From Acidimicrobium ferrooxidans DSM 10331 (GTDB lineage Bacteria > Actinomycetota > Acidimicrobiia > Acidimicrobiales > Acidimicrobiaceae): 64,000 nt of DNA. Below the pieces are notes generated by a model, which was not told where the DNA came from, searched no databases, and worked only from the letters and a program-made list of their open reading frames with translations. This document shows, piece by piece, positions 56,969 to 64,000 of this stretch; position 1 is the first letter of the stretch, and each line of letters opens with the position of its first letter. The translations under genes and the position numbers were made by a program. Location: contig NC_013124.1 in assembly GCF_000023265.1 (NCBI RefSeq), positions 1,926,001 to 1,990,000 on the forward strand. The letters run 5' to 3'.

Positions 56969-58483
56969 CTATCCCTCGGGCGCTACCTCACCGAGCGCCG
57001 TCCCAGATGACGAAAGACCAGCAGGGCCTGCGTCGGATGCCTCGATGGTGTCGAGCCAGGCGTCACTTGCGGCAACTCGTGCGGCCTCGTCGGGGATCGG
57101 CACCAACCGCGCGAGCACGAGATAGGCGACGGCCGTCGCAACGAGGCCCACGATCCAAGAAATGTCGACCCCACCGAGTGCGCGCGCGACGGGTCCGGTG
57201 TAGCTCACGGGGCCGAGTTGGCCCAGCACCATGAACGGAACCTCCGACGCAAAGCCAATGGCGTACGCGATCAAGCCCCGAGCACTCCAGGCACCGTAGA
57301 TCCCAGTTGGGGTAAACAGATCACGAATGGCGTAGTGACCACGTCGGACGACGAAGAAGTCGACGAGGTTCGTCGCCGTCCACGGCACGAGCAGGTAGAG
57401 CATCAGCGTCAGCGCGGTCGCGACGGTGTTGACGGCGTTCTGGGTGATGAACTCTGCGATCGCGAACCAGACCACCGTGAGCACGACCGTCACGCCAAGG
57501 CGCCAACGCCGACTCGGCGTGATGCTCCGCACGCTGTCGATGGCGGTGAGCAGCGTGAGCGAGCCACCGTAGGCGTTCATCCCCATCGTGGCCACGAGTG
57601 CCGCCGCGGAGAGGATCGCCGTCACCGATCCGAGTCCCCCGACGACACCGTTGCCGGCGGCACGGAGTGCCGTGAGGCCGTCTTGGGCGTTGAGATGCAC
57701 GGCCAACCAAGCACCCAGCGCAATGAGCCACACCGCGCTCGCGGAGGCACCGAAGAAGACCGAGGCGATCACCCGACGCGTCGGCGTGGACACCGGGAGA
57801 TAGCGCGAGTAGTCGGAGACGTAGGGCGCGTAGGTGATGTTGTAGGCCGCGGACGCGGAGAACTCCGCCATGAACCCGACGGTCGTGAAGCCGAGGTGGG
57901 AACTCGCCACGTGGCTGCCGTGCACGGAGCCAAGCAGCACCGCGACGGACACGATGGCCATGAAGGGGAACGACGCGATGAGCAGAGCCCGAAAGGCACG
58001 GTGGACCCAGTCATGGCCCAAGATGGCGAGGGTGGCGGCGATCAGCGTCGAGCCCACGGCGACGACCTCGGCATTCCAGCCGTACGCGCTCGAGAGTCCA
58101 TCGGCCAAGAGCACCTGGTCGGTCACGTTGAAGGCAACGTAGGTGAACAGTGCCGCAAACAGCACGACGATCACGCCGCGATAGCCGAACTGTGCTCGCG
58201 ACTGGATCATCTGCGGCAGACCCAAGCGCGGGCCCTGGGAGCCGTGGAACGCCATGAAGAACGTCCCCACGACGATGCCCAACGTGCCAGCGAGGATCGT
58301 CCAACCGACCGACAATCCGAGTCCTGGCCCGATGAAGCCGATCGGGATCGTGAAGTACTGGAAGTTACCGAGGAACCACAGCGGCGCCTGATGCCACAGC
58401 TTGCCATGGCGCTCCCGAGTCGGCACCCAGTCGATGGAGCGGGCCTCGATGATGGGCTGCGCTCGCGAGGCGTCGGAATCCAT
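56969..58483 (-). CDS. NCS1-family nucleobase/cytosine permease
   Basis: 504 residues with about 12 transmembrane segments: IDWVPTRERHGKLWHQAPLWFLGNFQ at the start, GPRLGLPQMIQSRAQFGYRG, AAYNITYAPYVSDYSRYLP and NAYGGSLTLLTAIDS are NCS1 hallmarks. It imports a purine, pyrimidine, hydantoin or vitamin-like solute together with a cation; substrate unknown. TAGGAT six bases before its ATG suggests a leaderless message. Confidence 0.92.
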   Translation of the reverse strand: MDSDASRAQPIIEARSIDWVPTRERHGKLWHQAPLWFLGNFQYFTIPIGFIGPGLGLSVGWTILAGTLGIVVGTFFMAFHGSQGPRLGLPQMIQSRAQFGYRGVIVVLFAALFTYVAFNVTDQVLLADGLSSAYGWNAEVVAVGSTLIAATLAILGHDWVHRAFRALLIASFPFMAIVSVAVLLGSVHGSHVASSHLGFTTVGFMAEFSASAAYNITYAPYVSDYSRYLPVSTPTRRVIASVFFGASASAVWLIALGAWLAVHLNAQDGLTALRAAGNGVVGGLGSVTAILSAAALVATMGMNAYGGSLTLLTAIDSVRSITPSRRWRLGVTVVLTVVWFAIAEFITQNAVNTVATALTLMLYLLVPWTATNLVDFFVVRRGHYAIRDLFTPTGIYGAWSARGLIAYAIGFASEVPFMVLGQLGPVSYTGPVARALGGVDISWIVGLVATAVAYLVLARLVPIPDEAARVAASDAWLDTIEASDAGPAGLSSSGTALGEVAPEG

Positions 58484-58489
58484 GGATCG

Positions 58490-58495
58490 ATCCTA
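58490..58495 (-). promoter_or_regulatory. -10 box of the NCS1 gene (leaderless type)
   Basis: TAGGAT on the minus strand, six bases, then ATG. Confidence 0.6.
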
Positions 58496-58537
58496 TCAAG
58501 GGCAGCATCCACGTGAAGGCAAACCGAGCATCATTCG

Positions 58538-60109
58538 TTATCTCTCACGCAACGATGGCCCGCGCGTCACGGCGGCGCGGGCCGTCATCGCCCGCCGATA
58601 CAGCGCAGGCCGACGACGACGCCAGGCAGGCCGTGCATCGAGGGCGTCGGTGAGCGCCTGGTCGACGACGAGGGTGGCGACGCCACCAAGGGGCGCTACC
58701 GCCACCGTGCCGAGCCCGTCTCGGCCGCCAGGAGCGACGACGCCGGCGATCGTGGGGCCCGCCCCACCGGGCTCGACAGCAGCCACCGCGACGACGAGAT
58801 CCGACTCGATCGCCCGTGCGAGCGAGAGTCGAAACGGCGCACGCGGATCGCCGTCGCGAGGCGCGAGTTCGCTCGTGGTGAGCGGGCGAAGCACTGGGGC
58901 AAGCTCCGGGTCGACCCGGACGATACTGACGAGGAGGAGCCACGCGCCCGCCTCGGCTGCCCTTCGGGCGATGCGCCAATCGAGGAGACCCTCGGCCCCG
59001 GCGACGGCAACCCCACCCGGAAGGACGACGGGAGCATCGTTCGGGGCAGCTCGCAGGTCGCTCGCCGTATCGAGCACTCGTCGCTCACCACCGGGCATGT
59101 GCACGAGCGCAACGACACGACAGCCAGCCACGCGCGACCACGGCTCGAGCCACCCAAGCTCGTCGTCGTGCTCGACGGTGAGCGCCGGGAGCACCAGCAG
59201 CTCGGCGGCGTTCGGCTGGCCTTCGAGGATCGCACGGAGGTCCTCGACAGCGACGGGGCGCGCAAGACGCATCGCCCCGACACGACGACCGACCGGGATG
59301 GCCGACCATCGAGCACCGGCTCGCTCCGCCAGCGCCGCTCGCGACCACTCGCCAGCGCTCGAGAGGAGCTCGCGAGGCACGCCCAGCGACGGTGCGGCAC
59401 GGGGCCGCCTCGCCTCCACGTCGGCCAGGACCACCCCTGGGCCATCGCGTGAGGCGACGATCGTCCCGTCGGGTGCGATGATGCAGCCACCTCCGCCGAA
59501 GCGCACGCCGCGTTCGGTGCCCACACGATTGGCGACGACCATCGTCGCACCGACATCACGAGCGCGCACCCACCACGCCAGCGCGGGCGTGCGCTCCTCG
59601 GGCCACGCCGTCGGCACGGCAACCACTGCCGGATCGCGCCCGAGTACCGCGAGTGGCTCGGGAAGATCGAGATCGGCGCAGATGACGAGGCCGACGATGG
59701 CGTCACCCACCTCCATGGTGACGCCCGGCTCGTCGCCTGGTACCGCCCACACCGTGTCGTCAACCCACAGATGTGCCTTTCGGTAGGTCGCCTCGAGACC
59801 CTGGGCCGAGACGACGACAGCGCTGTTGTACAGGGAGCCATCCGGAGCCTGCTCGACGATCCCCGCGACCACCGTGGTCGCTTCGCCCGCGAGCGCCTCG
59901 ACGATCGCAGCAACCGTGGGGCCGTCGGCAACCTCTGCGACCGCGCGCGCCTCCTCGCGAGTGAGCAGATAGCCGGTCACGGAGAGTTCCGGCGCCACGA
60001 CGAGAGATGCGCCACGAGCAACGGCGGCCGCGACGCGCGCTTGGAGTCGCTCCCTTCCGTGCGCTGGGTCGAGCGCTCCTGCAGCCTCGATGATCGCAGC
60101 GACACGCAC
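58538..60109 (-). CDS. Double nitrilase-fold amidohydrolase
   Basis: About 523 residues from the GTG at 60109, 11 bp after rlmB. The N-terminal half is a carbon-nitrogen hydrolase with the Glu-Lys-Cys triad in VAPELSVTGY, TYRKAHLWVDD and LVICADLDLPE. The C-terminal half (from about residue 255) repeats the fold in decayed form (ELLVLPALTV, AEAGAWLLLVSIVRVDPE, ARAIESDLVVAVAAVEPG), with no triad. Ordinary nitrilases have one such domain of about 280 residues. Substrate unknown; NCS1 transport of an N-containing solute next door is suggestive. Confidence 0.82.
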   Translation of the reverse strand: MRVAAIIEAAGALDPAHGRERLQARVAAAVARGASLVVAPELSVTGYLLTREEARAVAEVADGPTVAAIVEALAGEATTVVAGIVEQAPDGSLYNSAVVVSAQGLEATYRKAHLWVDDTVWAVPGDEPGVTMEVGDAIVGLVICADLDLPEPLAVLGRDPAVVAVPTAWPEERTPALAWWVRARDVGATMVVANRVGTERGVRFGGGGCIIAPDGTIVASRDGPGVVLADVEARRPRAAPSLGVPRELLSSAGEWSRAALAERAGARWSAIPVGRRVGAMRLARPVAVEDLRAILEGQPNAAELLVLPALTVEHDDELGWLEPWSRVAGCRVVALVHMPGGERRVLDTASDLRAAPNDAPVVLPGGVAVAGAEGLLDWRIARRAAEAGAWLLLVSIVRVDPELAPVLRPLTTSELAPRDGDPRAPFRLSLARAIESDLVVAVAAVEPGGAGPTIAGVVAPGGRDGLGTVAVAPLGGVATLVVDQALTDALDARPAWRRRRPALYRRAMTARAAVTRGPSLRER

Positions 60110-60120
60110 GCGGACCTCAC

Positions 60121-60861
60121 TCAGGCGCGAGTGCGCGCGTCGACGATGGCCGCGAGCGCGATCGACGCCGCGACCGAGGCGTTCAGCGAGGCGACGGTCG
60201 CCGCCAACGGGATCGCCGCCGTGACGTCCACCCCGCGGCGGACCAACGGCGCGAGTCCGCGCCCTTCGGCGCCGACGACGAGCGCGAGGCGCTCCGTGGC
60301 GAGGGTGAGCGAGAAGACGCTCGTCGCGGCGTCGGCGTCGAGCCCAACGCTCCACACCCCGCGCGCTCGGAGTCGACGAAGCGCGGCCGGGATCGACGAC
60401 ACCAGAGCGAAGCGCAGCCACTCGACCCCACCGGCTGCGACCTTGGTGACGGTCGGTGTGAGCGGAACGCTCCGGTAGCGCGGCAACACCACGCCGTCGG
60501 CGCCGAACGCGGCGGCACTGCGGAGCACCGCCCCGAGGTTGTGCGGATCCTCGAGATGATCGACCACGACGAGCAGCGAACCGTCGGCGAGACCGTCGAG
60601 GCCCACATCGACCACCGGGTCGCAGTCGGCGAGGACCCCCTGGTGCACCTCGGTGCGCGCGACGCGCTCGAAACGTTCTGGCGGCAGGAGCTCCACGGGG
60701 ACGCCAGCGCGCGCCGCGGCCTCGATGATCGCCTCCGGCTCACGCCCGGCCTCGACGATCACGCGCCTGACGCGACGGCGCCCAGCCCGGAAGCACTCGA
60801 GGACCGCGCGCCTCCCCTCGACTCGTTCACCGCCGAGCCCACGGCCACCACGAGGGTGCAC
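60121..60861 (-). CDS. rlmB: TrmH/RlmB-type rRNA 2'-O-methyltransferase
   Basis: 246 residues from the GTG at 60861 (an ATG at 60876 would overlap ispDF more). SPOUT motifs 1-3: EDPHNLGAVLRSA, VVGAEGRGLAPLVRRG and IPLAATVASLNASVAASI, with an N-terminal L30-like substrate domain (VEGRRAVLECFRAG). It probably methylates G2251 of 23S rRNA. It lies directly after ispDF, a common arrangement in Actinobacteria. Confidence 0.9.
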   Translation of the reverse strand: MHPRGGRGLGGERVEGRRAVLECFRAGRRRVRRVIVEAGREPEAIIEAAARAGVPVELLPPERFERVARTEVHQGVLADCDPVVDVGLDGLADGSLLVVVDHLEDPHNLGAVLRSAAAFGADGVVLPRYRSVPLTPTVTKVAAGGVEWLRFALVSSIPAALRRLRARGVWSVGLDADAATSVFSLTLATERLALVVGAEGRGLAPLVRRGVDVTAAIPLAATVASLNASVAASIALAAIVDARTRA

Positions 60862-60862
60862 A

Positions 60863-61957
60863 TCAGTCCTCGGCATCGACCACGCCTTCGAGCAGCACGA
60901 CCGCGAGCGCAGCGACGCCCTCGCCACGACCGAGCGCACCGATGCCTTCCGGATGCTTGGCCTTGACGAGCGCTGGCGCCGCGACGACACCCTCGATCGT
61001 GCGGGCCATCCGGGCGAGATACGGCGAGAGCTTCGGTGTCTCGCACACGATGGTCGCGTCGACCTGCACGACCCGAAGACCTCGACCCCGCACGAGCCGA
61101 ACACAGCCCGCGAGCAGCTCCAAGGAGTCGGCTCCGCGAAAGGCCGGGTCGGTGTCGGCATAGAGGTCGCCGATGCCACCGATCCCAGCGGCGCCGAGCA
61201 TCGCATCTGCCACCGCGTGACAGAGTGCGTCCCCGTCGGAGTGTGCCCGCAGGCCAGGCCCAGGCACCGTCACCCCGCCGAGCACCAACGGCCGTCCGGG
61301 TTCGTCGGAGCGCGGATGCTGGTCGAGCCCCAACCCGACGCGCACACCGATGAGATCTCGCAGGTCGCGTCGCGTCGTGACCTTGCGCGCAGACGGGGAC
61401 CCGTCGACCACCTCCACGGTCCAGCCCAGCTGCTCGGCGACGACCGCGTCGTCGGTGCCCTCCAGCCCTGAGCCGATCACCCCAGCCAGCACGCCGTAGT
61501 GGAAGCCCTGCGGTGTCTGGATCGCGCGGAGGTGGGCTCGCTCGAGCGTGCGGGTCACCCGACCGTCGCGCACCTCCTTGATCGTGTCCGCAACGGGAAG
61601 GGCCGGGACGACGACCGCTGCACCGTTCGCAAGACGGGCGATGACCCTCTCGAACAGCGACACCGGTGCCAACGGGCGTGCCGCGTCGTGCACCAGGACG
61701 AACTCCGGCGCGCCCTCGAGGGCCGCAAAGGCCCGGCGGACCGACTCAGACCTCGTCCTCCCGCCGACAACCGTCGTCGCCCCTTCGACGACCCGATCGA
61801 CCTCCGGCGGGAGCGCCACGATCACCTGCGACGACACCGCGCGCGCGGCCTCGACCGCATGCTCGACCAGCGATCGATTGCCGAGCGCCTCGAACTGCTT
61901 CGGGCCACCGAAACGACTCCCTTGCCCCGCCGCGACGACGAGGGTGGCGACCGCCAC
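60863..61957 (-). CDS. ispDF: Bifunctional IspD/IspF (MEP isoprenoid pathway)
   Basis: 364 residues. N-terminal IspD: VVAAGQGSRFGGPKQFEALG, LVHDAARPL, ADTIKEV and QTPQGFHY. C-terminal IspF from about residue 205: VGLGLDQHP (metal Asp/His), LRAHSDGDALCHAVADAMLGAAGIGGIG and VKAKHPEGIGALGRGEGVAALAVVLL. It makes CDP-methylerythritol and then the cyclodiphosphate; the fusion skips IspE. It lies 6 bp after carD. Confidence 0.95.
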   Translation of the reverse strand: MAVATLVVAAGQGSRFGGPKQFEALGNRSLVEHAVEAARAVSSQVIVALPPEVDRVVEGATTVVGGRTRSESVRRAFAALEGAPEFVLVHDAARPLAPVSLFERVIARLANGAAVVVPALPVADTIKEVRDGRVTRTLERAHLRAIQTPQGFHYGVLAGVIGSGLEGTDDAVVAEQLGWTVEVVDGSPSARKVTTRRDLRDLIGVRVGLGLDQHPRSDEPGRPLVLGGVTVPGPGLRAHSDGDALCHAVADAMLGAAGIGGIGDLYADTDPAFRGADSLELLAGCVRLVRGRGLRVVQVDATIVCETPKLSPYLARMARTIEGVVAAPALVKAKHPEGIGALGRGEGVAALAVVLLEGVVDAED

Positions 61958-61963
61958 CGCGCC

Positions 61964-62443
61964 CTACGCGAGGGCCTTGTCGAGTCGAGCCTCCGCTTCC
62001 TCGGGCGCGACGTCGAGGGCGAAGGTCAGCTCGGAGACCAACACCTGGCGCGCCTTGGCGAGCATGCGGCGCTCCCCGGCCGAGAGCCCCTTGTCGTGAT
62101 CGCGCAGCGTCAGGTTGCGCACCACCTCGGCGACCTGGTAGATGTCGCCGGACTTGACCTTCTCGAGGTGGTTCTTGTAGCGCCGCGACCAGTTCGCGGG
62201 CATGCGCACGTCCTTCTTCCCCAGAACGGCGAAGACCTCTTCGACCTCTTCGTCGTTGATCACCTCGCGCAGGCCGACCTCGTCGACGGCGTCGACGGGC
62301 AAGCGTACGGTGAGATCGCCATAGGCCACCGTGACGACGAAGTACTCCTTGGCCTCACCGAAGGCCTCGACGACCTCCCGTCCGGTGATCACAGCGGCAC
62401 CATGCTGCGGGTAGACGACCTTGTCACCGACGTCGAATGGCAC
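61964..62443 (-). CDS. carD: CarD-family RNA polymerase-binding regulator
   Basis: 159 residues from a GTG. The N-terminal Tudor-like RID is MPFDVGDKVVYPQHGAAVITG, and the C-terminal basic helical DNA-binding part contains RMPANWSRRYKNHLEKVKSGDIYQVAEVVRNL with the family Trp that wedges the -10 region. It stabilises open complexes at rRNA and other promoters. It leads the carD-ispDF-rlmB-nitrilase operon. Confidence 0.96.
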   Translation of the reverse strand: MPFDVGDKVVYPQHGAAVITGREVVEAFGEAKEYFVVTVAYGDLTVRLPVDAVDEVGLREVINDEEVEEVFAVLGKKDVRMPANWSRRYKNHLEKVKSGDIYQVAEVVRNLTLRDHDKGLSAGERRMLAKARQVLVSELTFALDVAPEEAEARLDKALA

Positions 62444-62499
62444 AGCTTCCTCACTTTCCCGACGCCCTCGTGCGCGTCGGGCTCACTCGTAGCGCTTCC

Positions 62500-62505
62500 A
62501 GTATA
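62500..62505 (-). promoter_or_regulatory. carD promoter -10 element
   Basis: TATACT on the minus strand with TGG before it (extended -10). It lies about 57 bp before the GTG, so this transcript has a leader, with GAGGAA before the start. Confidence 0.5.
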
Positions 62506-62540
62506 CCAGGTCGATCAGGGTGAAAGTCCAGGTCACCTGG

Positions 62541-63698
62541 CTATTCGTAGGACCTGAGGTGAGCCACGACCGCCTTGGCCCAGTCGGGATCCACGCCAGC
62601 CACGGTCGCCAGCTCGTCGGGTTCCATGCTCGCCAACGCATGCAGCGAACCGACTCGCTCCTCGATACGCGCGGCGATCGATCGCGGCAGCCGCGGCACG
62701 TGGTGCAGCAGCCTGGAGCCCTTCGACGGCAGGTTCACGCCGAGGAGCTCACCGTCGTAGAGATCCTCGTGCGCGAGCGAGACGCAGCGCGCGCGCTCGG
62801 CGACGTGACGCGCCAGCTGGACGACGTTCATGAGCTCGTCGAGATCCAGCGACGCCAAGAGCTCCTTGATGTCGCGCACCTCGCCCTCGTCGCACACCCC
62901 CAGAAAGTCCCGGAGGACATCGGTGTAGTCGCGGTCGAAGTCGAGGGTGATCTCGGCCGCCTGCAGTGCGACGAGGCGTCCGTCCGCACCGAGTTCGACC
63001 AGATAGCCGTCGATCTCCTCCCGAATCCGACGCACCATCTCGGCTCGCTGCAGCACGAAGACCACGTCGCGCAAGCTGACCTGCTCGCGCAACTCGAGCC
63101 CGTTCAGTTGCTCGAGCACCTGGTCGAGGCGCCCCCGATAGCGCTCGAGCGTCGAGAGCGCCTGGTTCGCGCGCGAGAGCAGCTGGGGGATGGGCTGCAG
63201 CGTGCGCTTCTCGCGGCGTCGATACACGGAGATCACCGACAGCTCCTCCGAGACCGCCACGACCGTAGCGTCCACGCTCTCTGCCACACGCTCGGCGGTA
63301 CGGTGGCGCGTGCCCGTCTCACTGGTCGGAAGGCGTGGATCGGGCACGAGGTGCACGTTCGCTCGCACGATCTGCGACCCGTGCGAGGACAGGATGATCG
63401 CGCCATCCATCTTGGCGAGCTCGAACAGCCGCTGTGGGGTATAGGCGGCCTCGATGAGGAAGCCGCCGGTACAGAGCTCGAGGACCTCGGGCGAATCGCC
63501 CAGCACGACGAGCGCTCCCATGCGCGCCAGCAAGATGCGGTCGAGCCCTTGGCGCAGGGGCGTCCCTGGAGCGACGCTCCGCAGTGCCTCCTCGATGCCC
63601 GCGCCTTCCACGCTGCTCCCTCCGTCAGACGCAGGAACCGGCACCCCGGTCGCGCTCTCGAAGCCTCGTGGAGCGCGCCGTGCGACAGCGCGCTCCAC
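62541..63698 (-). CDS. disA: Diadenylate cyclase DisA
   Basis: 385 residues from a GTG three bases after the clpC stop. The DAC domain (roughly 30-170) has MDGAIILSS, the DGA site, and TRHRTAERVAESVDATVVAVSEE with the RHR motif; a helical linker follows, then a C-terminal HhH DNA-binding part (IEERVGSLHALASMEPDELATVAGVDPDWAKAV). It makes c-di-AMP while scanning DNA. radA, often between clpC and disA, is absent. Confidence 0.96.
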   Translation of the reverse strand: MERAVARRAPRGFESATGVPVPASDGGSSVEGAGIEEALRSVAPGTPLRQGLDRILLARMGALVVLGDSPEVLELCTGGFLIEAAYTPQRLFELAKMDGAIILSSHGSQIVRANVHLVPDPRLPTSETGTRHRTAERVAESVDATVVAVSEELSVISVYRRREKRTLQPIPQLLSRANQALSTLERYRGRLDQVLEQLNGLELREQVSLRDVVFVLQRAEMVRRIREEIDGYLVELGADGRLVALQAAEITLDFDRDYTDVLRDFLGVCDEGEVRDIKELLASLDLDELMNVVQLARHVAERARCVSLAHEDLYDGELLGVNLPSKGSRLLHHVPRLPRSIAARIEERVGSLHALASMEPDELATVAGVDPDWAKAVVAHLRSYE

Positions 63699-63701
63699 CG
63701 A

Positions 63702-64000
63702 CTACTCCTGTGGGTTCGAGCCGGCCAGCTCCATCGGGGGCGGCTCGAGTCCCTCCATCACCCGGAAGACGATCTCCTCGCCCTCCACATCGACGACCAC
63801 CATGTCGCCCGCCTTGAACTCTTGGTGCAAGAGGCGCTCGGCGAGGGGATCCTCGACGAGTCGCTGGATGGTACGCCGCAGCGGTCGAGCTCCGAGTTCT
63901 CGATCGTAACCACGATCTGCCAGGAAGCCCTTGGCGGCTTCGGTCAGCTCGATGCCGATCCCCTTCGCCTGGAGCTGATCTTGCACCCGGCGGAACAAGA
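63702..64000 (-). CDS. clpC: ClpC ATPase, C-terminal end (runs off the window)
   Basis: 98 codons of the D2 small domain: LTEAAKGFLADRGYDRELGARPLRRTIQRLVEDPLAERLL is the conserved Clp/Hsp100 end. The KAGDMVVVDVEGEEIVFRVMEG tail is that of ClpC, not ClpB. It feeds substrates to ClpP; only the 3' end is visible. Confidence 0.93.
   Translation of the reverse strand, partial: LFRRVQDQLQAKGIGIELTEAAKGFLADRGYDRELGARPLRRTIQRLVEDPLAERLLHQEFKAGDMVVVDVEGEEIVFRVMEGLEPPPMELAGSNPQE

Overview
This is a high-G+C chromosomal window from an actinomycete-type bacterium. HemQ, CarD, DisA, UPF0182, fused IspDF, a perfect CIRCE element and a DivIVA-like protein all point to Actinomycetota. The GYWLVAADGG-type propeller repeats suggest the class Acidimicrobiia; that placement is inferred from protein style, not from a marker tree.

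Layout. 1-5.7 kb: a lipoprotein / FtsH-like protease / HemQ operon read leftward, linked by ATGA overlaps. It is separated from a LarE-like gene by an IS1182 element inserted exactly at the hemQ stop codon. 6-9.3 kb: groEL under CIRCE, then a threonine synthase with a CysO/MoaD-like sulfur carrier. 9.5-14.7 kb: otsA-otsB, a TetR regulator, the divergent mobA/moaA pair, moaC and tRNA-Ala. 15.6-19.3 kb: an arsenic cassette (arsR, arsB and a CoA-disulfide-reductase-like flavoprotein). 19.7-22.7 kb: thiC under a TPP riboswitch, and a DUF6671 gene. 22.7-30.2 kb: a mobile-element island holding an IS3 copy with an IS21 inside its terminal repeat, a truncated XhoI/PaeR7I-type endonuclease, a RHH/PIN toxin-antitoxin pair and ssb; it ends at the 3' end of tRNA-fMet. 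30.3-46.5 kb: housekeeping and small operons (UPF0182, DivIVA-like, degenerate PDZ-S16 protein, aldolase/CMD/MarR, ABC exporter, icd-mdh, moaE with an MreB-like gene). 46.9-50.6 kb: a secreted propeller/CAP protein and a SIR2-domain gene of atypical composition. 50.7-56.1 kb: one IS3 element carrying three further insertions, all with readable target duplications. 56.3-64 kb: a HEAT-repeat protein, an NCS1 transporter, a double nitrilase, rlmB, ispDF, carD, disA and the end of clpC.

Two themes cross the window. First, at least ten genes carry TANNNT exactly six bases before their start codon. This is the arrangement expected for leaderless mRNA, and at mobA/moaA one symmetric heptamer can serve both divergent genes. 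Second, the two accessory islands are IS graveyards whose order of insertion can be reconstructed. Molybdenum-cofactor genes (mobA, moaA, moaC, moaE, and a MoaD/CysO-like carrier) are scattered over about 37 kb, not gathered in one operon.
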